A DNA stretch of 8,357 nt from DASYSA01 sp036003885 (GTDB lineage Bacteria > Acidobacteriota > Blastocatellia > UBA7656): contig DASYSA010000544.1 in the NCBI GenBank assembly GCA_036003885.1, positions 1 to 8,357 of the forward strand, in the 5' to 3' direction. Each line of letters begins with the position of its first letter. Positions within the stretch are counted from its first letter, which is position 1. The translations under genes and the position numbers were made by a program. Positions 1-6,101 of the stretch are shown piece after piece. Below the pieces are notes generated by a model. The model worked only from the letters and a program-made list of their open reading frames with translations, was not told the origin of the DNA and ran no database searches.

Positions 1-1
1 G

Positions 2-1507
2 GCCATCCCAACATCTGTGAAAACTCTTGTTGGTACCAAATTACAGAATGTGGTGCTGGCTGGTGATCTTGATCCCTCCAACACCTATCCGGCCAGCTAT
101 AGCGTAGTGGGGGTGAACGCCGCTACTCCACCAGTTGCCACAACCTATACCTATACCAATGTAGTTAGCAACTTCAGGAATAATCTAGTCAATCAACAAG
201 TAGGAGACGGGAGGTTTACGGTTAAGGCAATCCTTATATCTATTCTTCCAGATACTGGTGGTGGGTCTGGCATGGTTACCTGGCTGCTCAAGTCCGAGGG
301 CAAATTGATGAATGGGTCATCGACAATGGCAAGCGCTACCGTCTGGGCCTATATGTCAGCGCGCGTAACCAAGGTGAAAGGCAGTCGAACGGTTTCATCG
401 AGCACAACGACCGTCAATGCTGATCCAGGCGTTGTCTCGCGCGGCATGGTTGCACTGGGTTCCAATACCGTTACGATAGATAGCTACAAGTCTTCAAAGG
501 GCGCCTACGGAGGGTATCTGGCGGCGAACACCTTTGAGGGACAGTTCGGGACCTCAAATAGAGGCAGCCGGGGCGATGTGCGCACCAATAACGAATTGAT
601 AAATGGCGTATATGGTTATCTCGATATCACCAATGGCGTGGTGACCGGCAACGCCTATTCTACATTTTTTGAAGACGGCACGAATGGTAAATTAGTGAAC
701 GGCGACTGGGTTACAGACGGCCCGCCACTTCTTCCGCCACCTCCAGGCCCGATCCACGTTGATTCCACCAAAGTGATGTACACCCAGAATCCAGATCCAA
801 CCGTTTTCTTTGGTAGTGCAGAAGTACCATCTTACTCGGGGCATAAAACATACGGTGAGCCGAAGTTGACGTTTCCACCTATTCCCGCCATACCCTCGCC
901 GACAGGGAATACGTATAACTACAACACCGCCGCAAGCGCCACGCTTCCGGCAGGCAACTATAACAATGTTAACATCTCCAAAGGCCAGCTCACGGTCCCC
1001 GGTGGCACCTACGGAACGCTGGACCTGTCGTCCTCGGGCAAGGTTGTGCTGGGCACGCCAGGCCAGACAACGACGTATAACTTCCAGGGGTTCGTCACGG
1101 GCGCCCAGACTCAGATCATTTATGCCGGGCCTGTAGTCATTAACGTCAAAAGCAGCCTGGATATAGGCGGTCAAGGTGTCATCTCCGACCTTTCGACGCC
1201 GGCCTCGGCGGTTCATTGGAACTTCCAAGGGGGAAATAACGAGGTGGTTCAGATTCATGGCGGCGGCAACACCGTAGGGGTTTTCTACGCGCCTAATAAT
1301 CAGTTGAAACTCTACGGTAATGGCGATTTTTTCGGAGCAATTGCCGCCAAATCTGTCGATCTAGCCGGAGGCACCAAGATCCACATTGATGAAGATGCCA
1401 TACTGCCGGTTACCACAACTAAGAAGGTCGTCGTGACGGCTATCATAACGGTTGGCTATACGGGCGACATATACAGTCTCTGGAGGATCACCCAGCAGAT
1501 CGACTGA
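2..1507 (+). CDS. PilX/DUF7305-like pilus-assembly or surface protein, 5' partial
   Basis: The frame is open to the left edge (first complete codon at 2), so the GTG at 17 is probably internal and at least 501 residues are present. Residues here are counted from that GTG. Residues 60-120 look like a beta-rich pilin-type module. About 143-225 carries a G/N-rich segment including IDSYKSSKGAYGG and GDVRTNN, a style I associate with PilX-type proteins of Acidobacteriota and Deltaproteobacteria. A proline-rich linker (236-244, PPLLPPPPG) follows. Then comes a probable beta-helix domain (about 300-462) with repeated short strands and the pattern GVFYAPNNQLKLYGNGDFFGA, typical of DUF7305. A 35-residue tail ends the protein. 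The expected role is extracellular or envelope-associated, as a minor pilin or assembly factor. The N-terminal prepilin or PilX segment, if there is one, is outside the window, so membrane anchoring cannot be judged. The downstream genes are unrelated to pili. The family call is from pattern memory and moderately sure; function is inferred. Confidence 0.7.
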   Translation, partial: AIPTSVKTLVGTKLQNVVLAGDLDPSNTYPASYSVVGVNAATPPVATTYTYTNVVSNFRNNLVNQQVGDGRFTVKAILISILPDTGGGSGMVTWLLKSEGKLMNGSSTMASATVWAYMSARVTKVKGSRTVSSSTTTVNADPGVVSRGMVALGSNTVTIDSYKSSKGAYGGYLAANTFEGQFGTSNRGSRGDVRTNNELINGVYGYLDITNGVVTGNAYSTFFEDGTNGKLVNGDWVTDGPPLLPPPPGPIHVDSTKVMYTQNPDPTVFFGSAEVPSYSGHKTYGEPKLTFPPIPAIPSPTGNTYNYNTAASATLPAGNYNNVNISKGQLTVPGGTYGTLDLSSSGKVVLGTPGQTTTYNFQGFVTGAQTQIIYAGPVVINVKSSLDIGGQGVISDLSTPASAVHWNFQGGNNEVVQIHGGGNTVGVFYAPNNQLKLYGNGDFFGAIAAKSVDLAGGTKIHIDEDAILPVTTTKKVVVTAIITVGYTGDIYSLWRITQQID

Positions 1508-1574
1508 CATCAAACTGATGAAAGATCGATATCCGCCACGATACTCGAAGGCACAGGCCGCACCAGGTGAATAA

Positions 1575-1591
1575 GCGAGGCGTCTCCTCGC
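1575..1591 (+). terminator. Possible weak hairpin terminator after the PilX-like gene
   Basis: GCGAGG (1575-1580) and CCTCGC (1586-1591) pair perfectly around a 5-base loop, CGTCT. The bases after it are GCTTTGC, with no real T-run, so intrinsic termination would be weak. It lies 68 bases after the stop at 1507. It may be only one of the many GC foldbacks of this region. Confidence 0.25.
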
Positions 1592-1686
1592 GCTTTGCGC
1601 TGCCCGGCGGCTAGATGCCTACTCCAAAATTCCCCCCGCACAGCCTTCAGGAGCTGGGGGTGACAGCTCTGGAGGCGGCGAGGAAC

Positions 1687-1766
1687 CACGGGTTGGAAGC
1701 GGACTGTAAACGCTCCAGTGCTCCTACTAGTGGGGCGTGCGGCCCTTAGCTCGCTTCCAACCTGTG
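1687..1766. repeat. Long inverted repeat, about 16 bp stem with 50-base loop
   Basis: GGTTGGAAGCG at 1691-1701 is the exact reverse complement of CGCTTCCAACC at 1752-1762. Outward, pairing continues through 1687-1690 with 1763-1766 (one G-U), and inward one more G-U (1702-1751) can form, giving about 16 bp. The loop (1703-1750) contains further short complementary pieces. It could be the base helix of a structured RNA or a foldback DNA element. No known RNA class was recognised. Confidence 0.5.
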
Positions 1767-1788
1767 ACCTCGTGCAGTGCGAGACGGT

Positions 1789-1810
1789 AGCGCAAACGAA
1801 CTTCTGCGCT
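1789..1810 (+). repeat. Short perfect hairpin AGCGCA/TGCGCT
   Basis: AGCGCA (1789-1794) pairs exactly with TGCGCT (1805-1810) around a 10-base loop. A second small hairpin, CCGG-AATA-CCGG, follows immediately at 1813-1824. With the large inverted repeat at 1687-1766 these make three consecutive potential helices. In GC-rich DNA, 4-6 bp stems also arise by chance, so individually they are weak evidence. Confidence 0.35.
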
Positions 1811-1924
1811 CACCGGAATACCGGAGTTCCCTCATCTGACACAAGTCTGAGACCGAAGCGGCCAGGAGCACTCAAGCAGGCGCCGCATTATCCACCTACC
1901 GCCAAGCCTTACTTCGTCCATTCG

Positions 1925-1953
1925 TTGCCAGCCGGGCGGCCATTGGCTATTAT
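1925..1953 (+). promoter_or_regulatory. Candidate sigma70-type promoter for mtnA
   Basis: TTGCCA (1925-1930, -35-like) and TATTAT (1948-1953, -10-like) are separated by exactly 17 bases, the optimal spacing for housekeeping-sigma promoters. Transcription would start around 1960, only about 13 bases before the mtnA ATG at 1973. That leaves a very short leader, which agrees with the absence of a clear Shine-Dalgarno sequence. If this promoter is used, the foldbacks further upstream would not be part of the mtnA message. Confidence 0.35.
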
Positions 1954-1972
1954 CCTTCCGGCGGTCGCGGGT

Positions 1973-3031
1973 ATGATAAAGACAATCGAGTGGACAGAGG
2001 AAGGCGTCGTGATGATAGATCAGCGCCTGTTGCCCACTCAGGAACTCTATCCCGTATTCAAGACCTGCGAAGAAGTAGCCAAAGCTATCGAGGATATGGT
2101 CATTCGCGGCGCTCCGGCCATTGGAGTGGCCGCGGCCATGGGAATAGCGATCGGCGTCAAGAACTCAAACGCCACATCTCTCGAAGCGTTGGAAGTCGAA
2201 TTCGCACAACTGTGCGCGCGCATCTCGCGCACGCGTCCTACGGCCGTGAATCTATTCTGGGGCGTTGAACGGATGGGCTGGGTCTTCAATCGCGCGCGCC
2301 GTGAAGGCGCATCCATCGCTGCGATCAAGTCGCTATTGGTGAACGAGGGCTGCAGTATCCACCGCGAGGATATAGAGAGCAATCGACGCATGGGAAGCTT
2401 CGGGGCGGATCTCATACCCGACAAAGCCACCGTCCTCACTCATTGCAACGCGGGCGCCCTTGCCACCGCCGGCTACGGAACGGCGCTCGGCGTTATTCGC
2501 GCTGCCGTAGAAGCAGGTAAACGCGTGCATGTGCTCGCCGATGAGACACGACCCTTCTTGCAGGGGGCTCGCCTGACCGCCTGGGAACTGGCTAAGGACG
2601 ACATACCGGTCACGGTGATAACCGATGGGATGGCCGGACACTTTTTGAAATCGGGCAAGGTCGACTGTGTTATAGTCGGAGCGGACCGCATCGCGGCCAA
2701 TGGCGACGTTGCAAACAAGATCGGCACCTACATGGTCGGAATTGCGGCGCACGAGAATAACATTCCATTCTACGTCGCGGCGCCGCTGTCGACCGTGGAT
2801 CTCAAACTCAATTCTGGCGACGAAATACCGATCGAGTCGCGCCTCCAGAGCGAGGTCACTCATTTTCGCGGCCAGCAAGTCGCCCCGGACGGCGTTGCTG
2901 CCGCCAACCCTGCGTTCGACGTGACACCCCACCGCTACGTATCGGCCATAATCACCGATGCGGGCGTCGCGCGCGAGCCTTACGACACGAGCTTAATGGC
3001 ACTCTTCGAAGGAAAGAAAGGAAAGAAGTGA
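1973..3031 (+). CDS. mtnA: S-methyl-5-thioribose-1-phosphate isomerase (MtnA)
   Basis: This cytoplasmic enzyme converts 5-methylthioribose-1-phosphate to 5-methylthioribulose-1-phosphate, an aldose-ketose step in methionine salvage. The start at 1973 gives 352 residues, matching the family's usual length of about 350, and begins with the typical MIKTIEW. Visible hallmarks are RGAPAIG (45-51), THCNAGALAT (156-165) with the probable catalytic Cys158, and GADRIAANGDVANKIGTY (236-253) with the probable catalytic Asp238. FYVAAPLSTVD (266-276) is the usual substrate-pocket stretch. Related eIF2B-like proteins lack this Cys/Asp pair, so the isomerase call is firm. The protein ends in a lysine-rich tail, EGKKGKK, encoded by a purine tract, and its stop codon touches the heptamer repeat array. 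No other methionine-salvage gene is nearby, so it may act with a pathway encoded elsewhere. Confidence 0.95.
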   Translation: MIKTIEWTEEGVVMIDQRLLPTQELYPVFKTCEEVAKAIEDMVIRGAPAIGVAAAMGIAIGVKNSNATSLEALEVEFAQLCARISRTRPTAVNLFWGVERMGWVFNRARREGASIAAIKSLLVNEGCSIHREDIESNRRMGSFGADLIPDKATVLTHCNAGALATAGYGTALGVIRAAVEAGKRVHVLADETRPFLQGARLTAWELAKDDIPVTVITDGMAGHFLKSGKVDCVIVGADRIAANGDVANKIGTYMVGIAAHENNIPFYVAAPLSTVDLKLNSGDEIPIESRLQSEVTHFRGQQVAPDGVAAANPAFDVTPHRYVSAIITDAGVAREPYDTSLMALFEGKKGKK

Positions 3032-3136
3032 TTGCAGATTGCGGATTGCGGATTCGCCGCCACTGTCGAGTTCTGAAATCCGACTCCAATCTCCGCCTCG
3101 CTCCAATCCGCAATCCGAAATCCGCAATCCGCAATT
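3031..3136. repeat. Inverted heptamer repeat array between mtnA and nagZ
   Basis: The left side has three units of ATTGCRG (3031-3037 with A, 3038-3044 and 3045-3051 with G). The right side has four units of AATCCGM (3105-3132; the second ends in A). They are reverse complements: 3038-3054 matches 3119-3135 perfectly over 17 bases, with 64 bases between. The spacer contains degenerate pieces such as AAATCCG near 3076. Transcribed, it can form a long hairpin between the two genes. The first base of the array is the last base of the mtnA stop. It resembles short tandem heptamer repeats dispersed in some bacterial genomes; its role is unknown. Confidence 0.85.
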
Positions 3137-3143
3137 CCCAGCT

Positions 3144-4226
3144 ATGCAATTAGAACACAGGATCGGACAGCTTATTTTGATCGGCGTGCCGGGGGTCAGC
3201 CTCGACCTCATTACGCGCGGAATGCTCGAGACTATTCAGCCAGGGGGCATATTCCTCAATGGGCAGAACATCGAGAGCGCGCAGCAAGTGGTCGAGCTCA
3301 CTTCGTCCATCCGGTCGATCTTGCAAGTACCTCCGCTTGTCACCGTCGATCAGGAGGGGGGAAGAGTCGATCGGTTGAAGTCTGTCTTTTCGCCTATGCC
3401 GTCGGCCGATCTCATGCGCGCGTCTGGAGATGCGTCACTAGCCGATCGACTGGGTGAGATCACAGCCGAGGCGTTGCGCACGCTGGGATTTAACGTAGAC
3501 CTTGCGCCGGTGCTGGACATCGCAGTCGACGATTCGGCCGACAATGGGCTGAAGGGCCGTTACCTCGGAGACTCCGCGGCGCAGGTGGTTCGGCTGGCCG
3601 GAGCCTATCTGGAGGGACTTCAGCGCGGGGGCGTCATCGGCGTCGGCAAACACTTTCCCGGTCTGGGCGCATTAGCGTCGGATACTCACACGACTCTGCC
3701 GACTATTGGGAGATCACGCGATGAAATAATGAGGCAAGACCTGTTGCCTTACCTCGATCTGTTCAGCAAGATCAACGCCAGGCTCAATGCCCTGATGATT
3801 TCTCACGCGCACTATCCGGCATTCGATGGTCCCTCCCCGCTTCCGGCATCGCTTTCCAGAAACATCGTCAGCGGGTTGCTTCGCGATGAATTGCAGTTCA
3901 GGGGCCTCGCCATCACCGACGATATCGAAATGGGCGCTATCACGGGAAGCCGCGACGTGAGCGAAGCGGCTGTATTGGCAATTGAAGCCGGCAACGACAT
4001 GATCCTGATGACCGGATCTCCTGAGCGAGCCACAGCGGTCTGGCAGGCGATGGTCGATGCAGCACGGGCAGGGCGCATCACCCAGACTCATATCAGCCGG
4101 GCCTTCGATCACATAGCAAGAGTCAAATCCATGGTCTCGCCTCCCCATGCACTCAGCGATGTGGCAGTGACACGCCTCCGTGAGCGCATCGCCGAATTAA
4201 ACCTCGTCCTGCAACATTCGAAATGA
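3144..4226 (+). CDS. nagZ: Beta-N-acetylhexosaminidase, glycoside hydrolase family 3 (NagZ)
   Basis: This is a single-domain GH3 enzyme of 360 residues. NagZ removes GlcNAc from GlcNAc-anhydroMurNAc (peptide) during peptidoglycan recycling. Motifs in order are VDQEGGRVDRL (68-78), VGKHFPGLG (167-175), DTH (180-182) with the likely acid/base His182, and ITDDIEMGAI (257-266) with the likely nucleophile Asp259. The common KHFPGHG reads KHFPGLG here (Leu174), a variant that does not remove the catalytic residues. There is no signal peptide, so the enzyme should be cytoplasmic. The frame stays open upstream to a TTG at 3039, but those 35 codons are only the heptamer repeats. The ATG at 3144 starts directly on the conserved HRIGQLILIG segment, so I chose it, although no clear Shine-Dalgarno precedes it. 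The stop overlaps the next gene's ATG (ATGA), which suggests translational coupling. A broader hexosaminidase specificity is possible. Confidence 0.92.
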   Translation: MQLEHRIGQLILIGVPGVSLDLITRGMLETIQPGGIFLNGQNIESAQQVVELTSSIRSILQVPPLVTVDQEGGRVDRLKSVFSPMPSADLMRASGDASLADRLGEITAEALRTLGFNVDLAPVLDIAVDDSADNGLKGRYLGDSAAQVVRLAGAYLEGLQRGGVIGVGKHFPGLGALASDTHTTLPTIGRSRDEIMRQDLLPYLDLFSKINARLNALMISHAHYPAFDGPSPLPASLSRNIVSGLLRDELQFRGLAITDDIEMGAITGSRDVSEAAVLAIEAGNDMILMTGSPERATAVWQAMVDAARAGRITQTHISRAFDHIARVKSMVSPPHALSDVAVTRLRERIAELNLVLQHSK

Positions 4227-6097
4227 ATACCAGATCCGCCGGCAGACCCGGCGTTGTCGAGACGGCTCACAGGTGCGGTCCCCTGTGGCGGTCCCCATTC
4301 GGGAATGATCTTGCTTCGGCCACTGTGAGCCGGCGCTACGCGCCTTCCTCCATCTTTAAGTCGCCTCTCATTCTCTTGCTTGCGGCAATACTCCTCGCCT
4401 CCAGCACCGCCTGCCGGCGCGGGAGGACGCCAGGCACGCTGGTCATCGCCATCGAGGCGCCGCCCCCCGGATTCGATCCACGGTTCTCTTCGACTGATGG
4501 AATCTCGGCGCGTGTGATGCAGTTGATCTACGACACGCTTCTTGTTAAGCGCGAGGACTTCGAGTTTGCGCCTTCCCTCGCCGAACGCTTCGAGGAGTCC
4601 GAAGACCACACGACCTTCACTTTCCATCTGCGCTCCGGTGTAATGTTTCACAACGGCAAGCCGCTGACATCCGCGGATGTGAAATACACGTTTGACTCAC
4701 TGGTGGCGCTGAAGTCGCCCATAAGAGGCTTGCTCGATAAGATTAGCTCGATTGAAGCGCCCGATCCCGCGACCGTGGTCTTTAAGGCGCGCGAGCCCTA
4801 TTACACTTTCATTGGCAACCTGCCCGTGATCGGCATCATTCCGCAGGACGCCGGGCTCGAGATGGGGAATTCTCCAGTCGGCAGCGGTCCATACAGGTTC
4901 GTCTCGTACTCCGAAGGCGATGGGGTTCGCCTCGAAGCGAACAACGACTACTGGAAGGGCCCGCCCGTCATTTCCCGTATTCACATCAGAGTGGTGGGCG
5001 ACAACAGCACCCGGCAGGCGGAACTGATGAGCGGCGCGGTCGATCTCGCTTACAATGCGCAATTCGATCCGGAGACGATTCGCGCTCTTCAAAACCGCCA
5101 CGGCATGCAGGTGGTCATAGGCGAGGGGACCAACATAGATTATCTGGGCTTGAACCTCTCGCCGGCGTCGAAGCTCTCGAACCAGAAGGTGCGTCAGGCG
5201 ATCGCCTACGCAATAGAGCCCGAAGTGATCATCCATCGCCTGCTCAGAGATCAGGCGAGGCAGGCCGACGCCATCATGCCGCCGGAGCACTGGGCTTACG
5301 ACAAGAACGTTACGGTATACCAACACGATCCGGAGCGCTCGAAGCTGTTACTCGACGAAGCCGGTTACGCGGATGCCGACGGTGACGGCGCTGAGCCGCG
5401 GCTCACCCTTAGGCTCATGACATCGACCGCTCAGTTGTCGCGCAACATCGGCTCGATTCTGCAAGAGCAGTTGCGAGGGGTCGGCATAAGGCTCGAGCTT
5501 GAGTCGCTCGAACGGGCGACTCTATTCGACCGCATAAACAAATCTCAATTCGACCTGTACTATCTGCGAAGCATAGGAGCCAATCAGAGCACCGACATTT
5601 TTCAGTTTGTCTACCACAGCCGCTATCAGGATCCTGAATTCAACGACGCCATCGCCAGGCTGCGCGCGGTGAGCGACCGGTCCCAGATGAGACCTCTGCT
5701 TGATAAGATTGCCTCGATCCTGGAACGGAAGGAATACTGTACTAACGCAGAGGTCGAGAGTCTTGCAAGGATGGCGCAGCACGCTTCCCCTGCCGAGACT
5801 CAGAGGCAGTACTACCTCCAAATCGCCGGTGTCCTCACGGAACGGGGCGGGCAGAACAGAATGCGCTACTGCAACCCTCGAGTCGATGAATGGATTAACG
5901 CAGCCGACAGGGTGAACGATCGCGCGGCCAAGATCGAGTTCTATTCGAAGATTCAGGAGACCGTCTCCGAAGACCTCCCTCAAATCTATCTGTGGTATTC
6001 TGCCAACGTTCTGGTCGCGCGCTCCCGAGTCCGTAACATCCAGATTGAGCCGACCGGCTCCTGGTTCTTCATCACCAAACTGACGCTGGAGGACTGA
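4223..6097 (+). CDS. ABC transporter substrate-binding lipoprotein, family 5 (peptide/oligopeptide type)
   Basis: This 624-residue solute-binding protein captures peptides or similar ligands for an ABC importer. A hydrophobic segment (47-61) runs into the lipobox-like STAC with Cys64, so a lipid-anchored envelope protein is likely. The family 5 signature spans about 118-160 (LAERFEESEDHTTF, then FHNGKPLTSADVKYTFDSL). SPVGSGPYRF (217-226), NDYWKGPP (241-248) and KVRQAIAYAI (322-331) are also typical. The C-terminal NPxVDxxI helical motif occurs three times (about 470-502, 508-541, 551-584), where the family normally has one. The ATG at 4223 overlaps the nagZ stop but gives a 46-residue stretch before the hydrophobic core, written across a palindromic DNA element. 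A GTG at 4325 (residue 35) would give a normal lipoprotein signal peptide and 590 residues, and may be the real start. No permease or ATPase genes of an ABC system lie in the window. The ligand is unknown; a murein peptide is suggested only by nagZ next door. Confidence 0.9.
   Translation: MNTRSAGRPGVVETAHRCGPLWRSPFGNDLASATVSRRYAPSSIFKSPLILLLAAILLASSTACRRGRTPGTLVIAIEAPPPGFDPRFSSTDGISARVMQLIYDTLLVKREDFEFAPSLAERFEESEDHTTFTFHLRSGVMFHNGKPLTSADVKYTFDSLVALKSPIRGLLDKISSIEAPDPATVVFKAREPYYTFIGNLPVIGIIPQDAGLEMGNSPVGSGPYRFVSYSEGDGVRLEANNDYWKGPPVISRIHIRVVGDNSTRQAELMSGAVDLAYNAQFDPETIRALQNRHGMQVVIGEGTNIDYLGLNLSPASKLSNQKVRQAIAYAIEPEVIIHRLLRDQARQADAIMPPEHWAYDKNVTVYQHDPERSKLLLDEAGYADADGDGAEPRLTLRLMTSTAQLSRNIGSILQEQLRGVGIRLELESLERATLFDRINKSQFDLYYLRSIGANQSTDIFQFVYHSRYQDPEFNDAIARLRAVSDRSQMRPLLDKIASILERKEYCTNAEVESLARMAQHASPAETQRQYYLQIAGVLTERGGQNRMRYCNPRVDEWINAADRVNDRAAKIEFYSKIQETVSEDLPQIYLWYSANVLVARSRVRNIQIEPTGSWFFITKLTLED
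4237..4332. repeat. Palindromic element across the nagZ/binding-protein junction
   Basis: CGCCGG (4237-4242) pairs with CCGGCG (4248-4253) around CAGAC. Then CGGCTCACAG (4263-4272) is the exact reverse complement of CTGTGAGCCG (4323-4332), a 10 bp stem enclosing 50 bases. The loop holds a direct repeat GCGGTCCCC (4275-4283 and 4288-4296) and a tight foldback CATTC-GG-GAATG (4296-4307). This looks like a compact REP- or MITE-like repeat. It stays in frame with the binding-protein gene and encodes most of its atypical first 37 residues. Confidence 0.55.
6088..6092 (+). promoter_or_regulatory. Ribosome binding site of the MFS gene
   Basis: GGAGG at 6088-6092 sits 9 bases before the GTG at 6102, inside the last codons of the binding-protein gene. 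This is the clearest Shine-Dalgarno sequence in the window and it decides the GTG start of the transporter. A second purine stretch (6096-6100) is too close to the start to serve. Confidence 0.65.
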
Positions 6098-6101
6098 GGA
6101 A

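Larger units (their letters stand above)
1508..1972. other. Gene-poor, foldback-rich intergenic region upstream of mtnA
   Basis: I see no supported gene in these 465 bases. The frame of mtnA stays open upstream to an ATG-like start at 1718, but the 85 extra residues resemble nothing in MtnA and would make the protein far longer than its family. I read that as chance openness. The region holds several inverted repeats: 1575-1591, 1651-1669, 1687-1766, 1789-1810 and CCGG-AATA-CCGG at 1813-1824. It ends in a candidate promoter at 1925-1953. No tRNA fold, S-box riboswitch core, T-box sequence or CRISPR repeat could be recognised. Confidence 0.6.

Noticed and set aside
692..1258. 188-residue open frame on the minus strand within the PilX-like gene
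   Set aside because: Arg/Val-rich shadow of a G-rich coding strand with no recognisable motif, opposite a gene with clear domain structure.
1701..1716. GGACTGTAAA resembles the anticodon arm of a bacterial tRNA-Tyr
   Set aside because: No matching acceptor stem, D-arm or T-arm with TTCGAATC-type loop surrounds it; the local stem is only 4 bp with a 9-base loop, so it is a chance match.
1687..1766. Integron attC site
   Set aside because: Arms begin with GGTTGG and end with CCAACC, the opposite orientation to the RYYYAAC...GTTRRRY layout of attC, and no integrase or cassette is nearby.
1718..1972. 85-codon in-frame N-terminal extension of mtnA
   Set aside because: The family starts at MIKTIEW with about 350 residues; the extension has no recognisable domain or signal peptide and covers the candidate promoter.
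3031..3136. Heptamer array as a CRISPR
   Set aside because: Units are only 7 bases, contiguous and inverted, without unique spacers of regular length; no cas genes are present.
4109..4651. 180-residue minus-strand open frame over the nagZ/binding-protein junction
   Set aside because: It runs antisense to two well-supported genes and its readable part is the palindromic element; no family features seen.
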